A DNA stretch of 12,790 nt. It comes from Alphaproteobacteria bacterium. Its GTDB lineage: Bacteria > Pseudomonadota > Alphaproteobacteria > JABAAW01. The translations under genes were made by a program, and so were the position numbers. The stretch's first letter is position 1. Each line of letters begins with the position of its first letter. Of this stretch, positions 1 through 5,675 are shown piece by piece. The notes under the pieces are model-generated. The model searched no databases. It saw only the letters and a program-made list of their open reading frames with translations, and was not told where the DNA came from. The stretch spans positions 1-12,790 of the forward strand of contig JABAAA010000023.1 in NCBI GenBank assembly GCA_014239005.1, written 5' to 3'.

Positions 1-1
1 A

Positions 2-910
2 TGGAAGCCCGATTGGGCGATGCGGTGGTTCGTCCTCGACATCGATTACGAAATGTACGGTAAAGACCTCATCCCCTCCGCCGAGATGTCGCGACAGATT
101 CTGCGTCTGATGGGCAAACGCGCGCCTGAGGGCTTTGCTTACGAGTTGTTCTTGGACGAGAAGGGGGAGAAGATCTCCAAGTCGCGCGGCAACGGCTTGA
201 CCCTGGAAGAATGGCTGACTTATGCCAGCGCCGATTCGCTGGCTTACTACATGTACAAAAAACCGAAGACGGCAAAAAGGCTGTTCTTCGATTGCATCCC
301 GCGCTGCCTCGACGAATACTTGAACGACCGCAGGCTTTTCGACAAGGCGAGCAACGCGGAAAAAGTAGAGAACCCCGTCTTTCATATCGAACGTTCGACC
401 TTGGTAACGATTCCTGATAACGTCAGTTTTTCGCTTTTACAAAACCTTGTCTCTGCGGTGGGCTTGCAAAGCCGTGCGCTCGAACAGGACAAGATCGGAA
501 CGGCGTGGATGCCCTTGTTGCAACGCGAGCTGGAGACGGCAGGACGCGAGTTGTCGGCATCACAGCGCGAGACGATTCAACATCTTTGGAACTACGCGCT
601 CGCCTACGACCGCGACTTTGTGCGTCCTTCGTGTGCGCCGCGCGCCCCTGCAAACGACGAGAGGATCGCCATCGACAAGCTTGTCGTCAAGCTGCAAGAG
701 CTGCCCACGGATGCCGCGCTGGAAGAGATTCAGAGCGTCGTCTATGCGGTTGGCTGCGAGGCGGGCTACAAGGACAAGCTGCGCGCATGGTTCGAAATGC
801 TCTACGAGGTTCTGCTGGGACAAAGCACAGGACCGCGTTTTGCCAGCTTTCTGAAAATCTACGGGCTGGCGGCGGGAATTGCCTTGTTGCAAAAAGCCGT
901 CAAGTCATGA
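2..910 (+). CDS. lysK: Class I lysyl-tRNA synthetase, 3' part (5' end outside window)
   Basis: This is the C-terminal 302 residues of a class I lysyl-tRNA synthetase, which charges tRNA-Lys with lysine in the cytoplasm. The frame is open from base 2 and begins WKPDWAMRWF, so the ATG at 20 is internal and the start lies upstream of the window. The ATP-binding signature KISKS is at bases 170-184, followed by RGNG, and the class I-specific stretch YKKPKTAKRLFFD follows at about bases 251-290. The rest would be the helical anticodon-binding region. Most bacteria use a class II LysRS; the class I enzyme is typical of archaea and many alphaproteobacteria. The stop (908-910) overlaps the pepF start in an ATGA, so the two genes are probably cotranscribed. 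The family call is secure; only the length is unknown. Confidence 0.95.
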   Translation, partial: WKPDWAMRWFVLDIDYEMYGKDLIPSAEMSRQILRLMGKRAPEGFAYELFLDEKGEKISKSRGNGLTLEEWLTYASADSLAYYMYKKPKTAKRLFFDCIPRCLDEYLNDRRLFDKASNAEKVENPVFHIERSTLVTIPDNVSFSLLQNLVSAVGLQSRALEQDKIGTAWMPLLQRELETAGRELSASQRETIQHLWNYALAYDRDFVRPSCAPRAPANDERIAIDKLVVKLQELPTDAALEEIQSVVYAVGCEAGYKDKLRAWFEMLYEVLLGQSTGPRFASFLKIYGLAAGIALLQKAVKS

Positions 911-2760
911 CCGCGCCTCAACATCCCGACAACAAGGAAAAGGCAAAAGAGGCGGCAACGTCCGTGTTGCCCGACCTGCCTTGTTGGAATCTCGATGCTC
1001 TGTATCGAGGGATCGAAGATCCGCAGCTGGAAAAGGACATACAGATTGCAAGAGAGGAGGCGTCGGTGTTTTCGCAACATTACAAAGGACGCCTGCCGAC
1101 TCTTTCTGCCGTCGAGCTGGGGACTGCCGTGTGCGCCTACGAGCGTTTGCAAGAGCGCGTCGCACGTCTAGGCGTGTTCGCCTTTCTGAAACACGCGGAG
1201 AATCTGGTCGAGGGGAAGGTCGCGCGCTTTCGCCAAGCTCTTCAAGAACAGCTGACCGACATCGAGAAGGCAGTATTGTTTTTTCCGCTGGAGCTGAACG
1301 CGTTGGACGACGCAACGTTGAACAAAGCCTGCACGCAGGATCCGACCTTGACGCGCTACACCTCGTGGCTGCAGGCGCTGCGTCGTTTCAAGCCGCACCA
1401 GCTTTCTGAAGACTTGGAAGAGCTGCTTGCGGAAAAGGCGCTGACGGCACGCCTCGCTTGGATCACGCTTTACGACGAGAGCGAGGCGGCGATGCGCTTT
1501 CGCGTCAAGGAAGAAGATGTGATCCTTTCGGAGGTGTTGCACCAGCTTTCGGACGAACAGGCGAGCGTTCGCCGCGAGGCAGCGCATGCCTTGGGCAAAG
1601 GGCTAGCAGCTCACCTGCCCCTTCTGACGACGATCACGAACACGCTAGCGCAAGACAAGGCGTTGGAAGACAGGCGGCGCGGCTTTCGTGCGCCGATCGA
1701 TGCGCGCAACTTGGACAATCGCATCGAAGGCGAGGTTGTTCAATCGTTGGTCGAAAGCGTGCGAGCCTTCTACCCGCGTCTTTCGCATCGCTACTATCGT
1801 TTGAAGGCGCGCTGGCTGGGCTGCGCGAAGGGCAGCGAGAAGCTCGACTACTGGGACAGGCTTGCCCCTGTGCCGAACTCCTCCAAGCGTGTCATTCCGT
1901 GGGCTGAGGCGCGCGCGACGGTGTTGGCTGCCTACGATGGTTTTTCCGACGAGTTCGGCGCGTTGGCACGGCAATTCTTCGAGCATCCCTGGATCGACGC
2001 AGCGCCTAGGACGGGGAAGATGTCGGGCGCGTTTTCTTGCCCTTGCGTTCCCGAAACCCACCCTGTGATTCTGATGAGTTATCGCGGCAGGACGCGCGAT
2101 GTCATGACATTGGCGCACGAGATGGGACACGCTGTTCATCAGGCGCTGGCAGCCGAGCAGGGCTTTTTGCTTTCGCAGACGCCGCTGACGCTTGCCGAGA
2201 CGGCATCGGTGTTCGGCGAGAGGCTGACCTTCGATCTGATGCTAGAGCGCACGCGTGATCGAGGTGAAAAACGCGCCTTGCTGGCGGGCAAGATCGAGGA
2301 CATGCTCAACACCGTGGTTCGGCAAATCGCCTTTTTGGACTTTGAGCAGAAGTTGCACGAGCGTCGCAGACGGGCGCCGCTTTCCAGCGACGAGATAGGC
2401 GACTTGTGGATGGAGACGACGCGCGAGAGTTTAGGCGATGTGTTTCGATTCGACGAGCATTACCGTTGTTATTGGGGCTATGTGTCGCATTTTGTTCATG
2501 CGCCGTTTTATGTTTATGCCTATGCCTTTGGCGACGGGTTGGTGAATGTGCTGTATGCGCTGTATCGTGAGGGCATGGCGGACTTTGAGGATCGTTACAA
2601 GGCGTTGCTGGTGGCAGGGGGGAGCGGTGACTACAAGGCGTTGTTGGCGACTTTTGGATTGGACCCTCTGGCGGGAGATTTTTGGCAACGTGGGCTGTTG
2701 GTCATCGAGGGCATGATCGAGCAACTGGAAGAACTGCTGGACGACAAAGAGGATGCTTAG
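907..2760 (+). CDS. pepF: M3 family oligoendopeptidase F (zinc metallopeptidase)
   Basis: The 617-residue product is a cytoplasmic M3 metallopeptidase that cleaves short peptides, presumably in peptide turnover. The zinc motif HEMGH is at residues 404-408 (H404, E405, H408), inside LAHEMGHAVHQ. The third ligand is likely E431 in LAETASVFGE. The C-terminal segment with HFVHAPFYVYAYAFGDGL matches the PepF/M3B subfamily, and the length is normal for the family (about 600). I chose the ATG at 907 because it overlaps the lysK stop as ATGA. The open frame continues upstream to 505, but that part lies on lysK and does not resemble the family. There is no signal peptide. No T-rich plus-strand terminator follows the stop. 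Confidence 0.95.
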   Translation: MTAPQHPDNKEKAKEAATSVLPDLPCWNLDALYRGIEDPQLEKDIQIAREEASVFSQHYKGRLPTLSAVELGTAVCAYERLQERVARLGVFAFLKHAENLVEGKVARFRQALQEQLTDIEKAVLFFPLELNALDDATLNKACTQDPTLTRYTSWLQALRRFKPHQLSEDLEELLAEKALTARLAWITLYDESEAAMRFRVKEEDVILSEVLHQLSDEQASVRREAAHALGKGLAAHLPLLTTITNTLAQDKALEDRRRGFRAPIDARNLDNRIEGEVVQSLVESVRAFYPRLSHRYYRLKARWLGCAKGSEKLDYWDRLAPVPNSSKRVIPWAEARATVLAAYDGFSDEFGALARQFFEHPWIDAAPRTGKMSGAFSCPCVPETHPVILMSYRGRTRDVMTLAHEMGHAVHQALAAEQGFLLSQTPLTLAETASVFGERLTFDLMLERTRDRGEKRALLAGKIEDMLNTVVRQIAFLDFEQKLHERRRRAPLSSDEIGDLWMETTRESLGDVFRFDEHYRCYWGYVSHFVHAPFYVYAYAFGDGLVNVLYALYREGMADFEDRYKALLVAGGSGDYKALLATFGLDPLAGDFWQRGLLVIEGMIEQLEELLDDKEDA

Positions 2761-2785
2761 TTAGCGCAACCGCGCTGCTCACAAA

Positions 2786-2812
2786 AACAGCTTGCTAGAT
2801 TGCAATGCTGTT
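2786..2812 (-). terminator. Hairpin, possible intrinsic terminator for minus-strand transcripts
   Basis: An imperfect inverted repeat can form a stem of about 10 bp: AACAGC then TTGC, a six-base loop TAGATT, then GCAA, one bulged T, and GCTGTT. On the plus strand no T tract follows. On the minus strand the stem runs into GTTTTTGT (complement of the A run at 2783-2787). It therefore suits transcripts coming from the ribbon-helix-helix gene better than the end of pepF. Its right arm touches the proposed -35 of the tRNA promoter. The assignment is an inference from base pairing only. Confidence 0.4.
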
Positions 2813-2840
2813 GTTACGACCGCCTGGAATGGTCTACAAT
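2811..2840 (+). promoter_or_regulatory. Putative sigma70-type promoter of tRNA-Ala
   Basis: TTGTTA at 2811-2816 and TACAAT at 2835-2840 are 18 bases apart. They would start transcription near 2847, about ten bases before the mature tRNA. The -10 box matches five of six consensus bases and the -35 four. Position relative to the tRNA is the main support. Confidence 0.5.
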
Positions 2841-2857
2841 CGTCTGCAGTAAGCTAT

Positions 2858-2930
2858 GGGGCCGTAGCTCAGCTGGCAGAGCGCTACGATGGCATTGTAG
2901 AGGTCAGGGGTTCGACTCCCCTCGGCTCCA
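2858..2930 (+). tRNA. tRNA-Ala (anticodon GGC)
   Basis: A complete 73-base cloverleaf can be folded by eye. The acceptor stem is GGGGCCG (2858-2864) with CGGCTCC (2923-2929). The D stem is GCTC/GAGC (2867-2870 with 2879-2882). The anticodon stem is CTACG/TGTAG around the loop ATGGCAT (2889-2895), with anticodon GGC at 2891-2893. The T stem is AGGGG/CCCCT around TTCGACT (2911-2917). The G3:U70 wobble pair, the main identity element for alanyl-tRNA synthetase, is present, and A73 is the discriminator. The 3' CCA is not encoded: TTTT follows directly, so CCA must be added by nucleotidyltransferase. It reads GCC and, with wobble, GCU alanine codons. Confidence 0.97.
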
Positions 2931-2936
2931 TTTTAA

Positions 2937-3281
2937 TCAGATGCCAAGCTTTCCTGTGCGCACCGCTTCCAAGGCCGAAGACAATCCTGCGCGCCACGCG
3001 TAGGCGACCAAGAAAATACGGATCGCGCTCGTCAAGGGCAGGCTGGGGGCGCGCTCGGCGATCTGCGTGCAGATCTCGTGCGCCGAAAGATTCTCGCGTT
3101 TGGTGACATGCCCTAAGATGTCCCAAAAGATCGGCTCCAGACGCACGGAAGTGCGGTGCTTGCCGATGCGAATGTTGCGGCTCGTCAAGGTGGAACGACG
3201 TTGCGTCCGCTCGCCGAGTGTCGTCCTTGGCGGCGAAGGCGGTTTGGCGCGCGACGCCCTATCTTGCGGCGGTTCTGACAT
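2937..3281 (-). CDS. Small ribbon-helix-helix domain protein (RHH_4-like)
   Basis: This 114-residue protein has a basic, proline-rich N-terminal tail (about residues 1-34). A compact domain follows at about 35-98 with RNIRIGKHRTSVRLEP, FWDILGHVTKRENLSAHEI and a hydrophobic helix TSAIRIFLVAYAW. That arrangement (HRTSVRLEPxFW, then a helix with NLS) is the signature I know from RHH_4 proteins of alphaproteobacteria. Ribbon-helix-helix domains bind DNA as dimers, but the function of this subgroup is, to my knowledge, not established. The ATG at 3281 is preceded by GAGG only about four bases away, a close but usable ribosome site. The stop lies six bases from the tRNA-Ala end on the opposite strand. 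It is divergent from the response regulator. Confidence 0.82.
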   Translation of the reverse strand: MSEPPQDRASRAKPPSPPRTTLGERTQRRSTLTSRNIRIGKHRTSVRLEPIFWDILGHVTKRENLSAHEICTQIAERAPSLPLTSAIRIFLVAYAWRAGLSSALEAVRTGKLGI

Positions 3282-3295
3282 GTTGCCTCTGCTGC

Positions 3296-3324
3296 TTGCA
3301 ACGCGAGCAGCGTTTTGTTATAAT
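3296..3324 (+). promoter_or_regulatory. Strong sigma70-type promoter before the response regulator unit
   Basis: TTGCAA (3296-3301) and a perfect TATAAT (3319-3324) are exactly 17 bases apart. Transcription should start near 3331, leaving an untranslated leader of about 135 bases before the ATG at 3466. It lies in the intergenic region between the ribbon-helix-helix gene and the regulator. It is the only clear promoter I see for the five-gene plus-strand unit. Confidence 0.7.
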
Positions 3325-3392
3325 GCTCGTTGGATTGCATACTAGAACATTCACGGACGAATCCCAAGCGAACTCTTTGTGTGGAAGAGACT

Positions 3393-3444
3393 GCAGAAGA
3401 AGCCCGAAGAAGCCGCAGAAGAAGCCCGAAGAATCCCGAAGAAT
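3393..3444 (+). repeat. Purine-rich short tandem repeats in the 5' leader of the response regulator
   Basis: A unit beginning GCAGAAGAAGCCCGAAGAA occurs at 3393 and again at 3415 (22-base period). It runs into an exact 10-base tandem CCCGAAGAAT at 3425-3434 and 3435-3444. The block lies about 20 bases before the start codon, inside the predicted transcript leader, and is not part of any convincing gene. Unit lengths are not multiples of three. Confidence 0.85.
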
Positions 3445-3465
3445 CTCTTGGAGTAGGCGTAGGCG

Positions 3466-4179
3466 ATGACTCAGAAAATCCTGATCGTAGACGACGACGA
3501 TCTGTTGTGCCAATCGCTGGCAGACCAGCTCCGCGATGCGGGCGATTATCGCGTTGATATTGCGCACGACGCCGAAGAAGGGCTACGCGTGCTTGCCGAC
3601 AAGCCCGTCGACGCGGTGTTGCTGGATGTCGGACTGCCCGACATGGACGGCAGACAGGCGTGTCAACAAATGCGCGCTCGCGGCTACCACATGCCCGTGC
3701 TGATGCTGACCGCCCACGACCAAGAGCAAGACGTCGTCGGCGGTTTCGATTCGGGCGCGACCGACTACATCACCAAACCCTTCCGTTTCCGCGAACTGCT
3801 GGTGCGCCTGAAAACCCATCTGAAGATTCACGAGAAACACGAGGACACCGAATACCGAATCGGTCGCTTTCGCTTCCAGCCGAACGCACGTTGTCTGCTG
3901 GATGTCACCGATCCGAAAGACAAGACGCCGCTGACCGACAAGGAAGCTTCGATCCTGAAACTGCTGTACCGCTCGCGCAACAAACCCATCTCGCGCGCCG
4001 TCATGCTGAAAGAAGTTTGGGGCTACGGCAAAGGGATCTCGACGCACACCTTGGAGACGCACATCTATCGGTTGCGCAAAAAACTGGAGACGAACGCAGA
4101 AGAACCCTCCGTGTTGCTCACCGAGCTCGGGGGCTATCGTCTCAACTTGGAAGCGCACAGCGGCGACAAGACTTCTTGA
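3466..4179 (+). CDS. OmpR-family response regulator transcription factor
   Basis: The 237-residue protein is a two-component regulator. The receiver domain is at residues 4-120, with the acidic pocket DDDD at 9-12, phosphoacceptor D54 in LLDVGLPDMDG, switch T82 and K104 in TKPF. A winged-helix DNA-binding domain follows at about 130-232, with ISTHTLETHIYRLRKKL as the recognition helix and GGYRL in the wing. All receiver residues needed for phosphorylation are present. GGAG at 3450-3453 lies 12 bases before the ATG. No histidine kinase is visible in the window, so its partner is unknown. The stop TGA overlaps the TTG proposed as the start of the next gene, which implies translational coupling to a membrane protein rather than to a kinase. 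Confidence 0.95.
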   Translation: MTQKILIVDDDDLLCQSLADQLRDAGDYRVDIAHDAEEGLRVLADKPVDAVLLDVGLPDMDGRQACQQMRARGYHMPVLMLTAHDQEQDVVGGFDSGATDYITKPFRFRELLVRLKTHLKIHEKHEDTEYRIGRFRFQPNARCLLDVTDPKDKTPLTDKEASILKLLYRSRNKPISRAVMLKEVWGYGKGISTHTLETHIYRLRKKLETNAEEPSVLLTELGGYRLNLEAHSGDKTS

Positions 4180-5651
4180 CAAAACTGCTCGCCGACCTCT
4201 GGTCCCTCGTGTTGCCCGCAGCGCTGGTGCTGTGCGCAACCCTAATCCTCCTCTCCATCGTTGCCGAACGTTTGACAACATGGCGCAACGTTCCAGGTTC
4301 GTGGTGTTCGTGGTGGTCGCGGCGGTGGGCACGGCACAAGCGAGCGACAGGCGCGACAAGCGTCGCACCCCGCTCCTTTTCTTTTTCCTTTTTCTTCGCC
4401 CTGCCGTTGGCTCCCGTCCTGTTGCTGCTCGCTCTGTGGCTCTCGCCGCAGACGATCGCCACGACCACCACGTTGCTCGTGCGACAATCGCCCGACGCTC
4501 TTATGATGGTCTTCCTTGCCGCCCCCCTCGCCCTGCTCTTCTTGTGGAGCGAGGGCAGCAGCGTTGCGCACCGCGAGAATGCTGTTGACGCGGCGAAAAA
4601 AACGACAGGCAGCGAAACGAGCGACGGAAGCACCGCGCTGGAGCGTCTTGCCTCTCGCGTCTTTAGCAAATCCTTGATGCGCGTCTTCGTTGCATCGTTT
4701 GCCTTCTGTTGTCTTCTCTCGTTGCTGCTCGACCTTGTCCCGACGCTCGCCCATCTGTTTTGGCATCAAGCCGCGCGTGCAAGCTTGCACGCCCCCTCGA
4801 CGTTGGTGCCGAGCGGGTTCGTCAGCCTGCTTGGCATGGGGCTCTTGCTCGTGCTGGTCGTGCCGCAGCTTTTTCCGCAACCGAACAAGGCGATCGCATG
4901 CCTGTTGCTGCTGTTCTTGCCTTGCGCGTTGTTCTTCTATGGTGCGCTTTGTCTCGTCGCTGTTCAAAAGGCGAGCTCGACCGCGGCTTCCGTCGTCTCG
5001 TCTCCTAACTCACTCTTTGACTCACTCTTTAGTTCACTCTTTGCCACCGAGCGTGCGCTCAATGTCGACACGTTGCTTGCAACGCAAGGCATCTTTCGTC
5101 CCGCCTTCGGATGGCTCGCCCTGCTGTGCTGCGTTCCCTACGCGTTGCCGAAAGCGACCACTGTAAACAAAGTGGCGACGGTGTTCTCGCTCAGCCTCGC
5201 TTTCGCCTGCCTGCTGGGCTTCGTCGCCCTGACGGCTGCCCCTGTCGTCTCCAGTCAGGCGTGGTTGCTCGGCGAGCAGGGCTTGAACCCCTTGCACGCC
5301 GCCTTCCGCTCGCTCTACCCGAACGAGGGCTGGTTGCTGGAAGCAAGCCTCGCCGCCCTCAGCGCCACCACCTTGCTCGCGCTCTCGGCACTCGTGCGGG
5401 CTTGCTTGACGCTCGTGCATCCCAACGCAGCGCCGTCCACGCTGACGATGTTCACCCTTGCGCTGCTCATGTTCGTCACCACGCTCGGCATGCTGACCGG
5501 CAGCGGCAACGAGGCATGGCGGGCGAGCATGCTCGGCTTTTTGCAGCGCACGCAAGGAATCGGACAGCTGGGACAAGGCATCGCAACCCTCCTCTTCCTC
5601 GCAGCCCTCAGCACGATTGCCGTACGATCGCTCGCCGCGCTCCGAAAATAA
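4176..5651 (+). CDS. Unrecognised multi-pass inner-membrane protein, about 11 spans
   Basis: I do not recognise the family. The frame is open far upstream over the regulator gene, but protein-like hydrophobic sequence begins only at the TTG at 4176. That TTG overlaps the regulator stop (TTGA), giving 491 residues that start MTKLLADLW. Likely membrane segments lie near residues 9-30, 68-90, 109-124, 168-196, 214-233, 238-263, 311-324, 333-355, 387-414, 423-442 and 466-487. A polar, possibly cytoplasmic loop spans 125-165. There is no HisKA box, ATPase domain or extended soluble domain, so it is not a classical sensor kinase. Two short in-frame repeats lie in its loops. A transporter or membrane sensor is possible, but nothing visible decides it. 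GTG at 4209 is an alternative start. That this frame is coding is supported by continuous hydrophobic periodicity and tight packing with xseA. Confidence 0.75.
   Translation: MTKLLADLWSLVLPAALVLCATLILLSIVAERLTTWRNVPGSWCSWWSRRWARHKRATGATSVAPRSFSFSFFFALPLAPVLLLLALWLSPQTIATTTTLLVRQSPDALMMVFLAAPLALLFLWSEGSSVAHRENAVDAAKKTTGSETSDGSTALERLASRVFSKSLMRVFVASFAFCCLLSLLLDLVPTLAHLFWHQAARASLHAPSTLVPSGFVSLLGMGLLLVLVVPQLFPQPNKAIACLLLLFLPCALFFYGALCLVAVQKASSTAASVVSSPNSLFDSLFSSLFATERALNVDTLLATQGIFRPAFGWLALLCCVPYALPKATTVNKVATVFSLSLAFACLLGFVALTAAPVVSSQAWLLGEQGLNPLHAAFRSLYPNEGWLLEASLAALSATTLLALSALVRACLTLVHPNAAPSTLTMFTLALLMFVTTLGMLTGSGNEAWRASMLGFLQRTQGIGQLGQGIATLLFLAALSTIAVRSLAALRK
4297..4323 (+). repeat. 9-base in-frame tandem repeat in membrane protein gene
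   Basis: GTTCGTGGT is repeated exactly at 4297-4305 and 4306-4314, with a degenerate third copy GGTCGCGGC at 4315-4323. In the gene's frame it encodes the Trp/Ser-rich loop GSWCSWWSRRW just after the first membrane segment. Confidence 0.75.
5007..5042 (+). repeat. 12-base in-frame tandem repeat, three copies
   Basis: Three 12-base units, AACTCACTCTTT, GACTCACTCTTT and AGTTCACTCTTT, follow one another without a gap. They encode NSLF-DSLF-SSLF at residues 278-289 of the membrane protein, in a loop between two predicted membrane segments. Confidence 0.9.
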
Positions 5652-5656
5652 CGCAG

Positions 5657-5664
5657 AAAGGAGG
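5657..5664 (+). promoter_or_regulatory. Strong ribosome binding site deciding the xseA GTG start
   Basis: AAAGGAGG is a near-perfect match to the 16S rRNA tail and is the strongest ribosome site in the window. It is 11 bases before GTG at 5676. It lies in the 24-base gap after the membrane protein stop, so xseA can be translated independently of it. Confidence 0.8.
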
Positions 5665-5675
5665 ATACAAGTAGC

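Noticed and set aside
505..906. Upstream extension of the pepF frame over lysK
   Set aside because: It lies wholly on the lysK coding sequence, is Arg/Cys-rich and unlike M3 peptidases. The ATG at 907 with its ATGA overlap explains the gene.
2763..2776. AGCGC/GCGCT hairpin as intrinsic terminator of pepF
   Set aside because: Only five pairs with a four-base loop, and the sequence after it has no T tract.
2928..2930. Encoded CCA end of tRNA-Ala
   Set aside because: The two C residues are paired in the acceptor stem and the A is position 73. The next bases are TTTT.
3393..3444. CRISPR array
   Set aside because: The repeat copies abut or are separated by two to three bases, without spacers of regular length, and no cas genes are visible.
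3330..3557. Leader peptide of about 75 codons before the response regulator
   Set aside because: It would start at TTG without a ribosome site, is Arg-rich across the repeat and overlaps the regulator in another frame.
3660..4175. Upstream extension of the membrane protein frame over the response regulator
   Set aside because: The translation is arginine-rich shadow sequence. Hydrophobic, protein-like sequence begins only at the TTG at 4176.
4242..4967. 241-codon minus-strand open frame opposite the membrane protein
   Set aside because: Its low-complexity Arg/Gln/Glu composition is what antisense of hydrophobic codons produces. No ribosome site or family match.
4176..5651. Membrane protein as the missing histidine kinase, or as a sodium:neurotransmitter symporter
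   Set aside because: No H-box, N, G1 or G2 kinase motifs are present. A short SLLGMG stretch faintly recalls symporters, but the rest of the symporter landmarks are absent.
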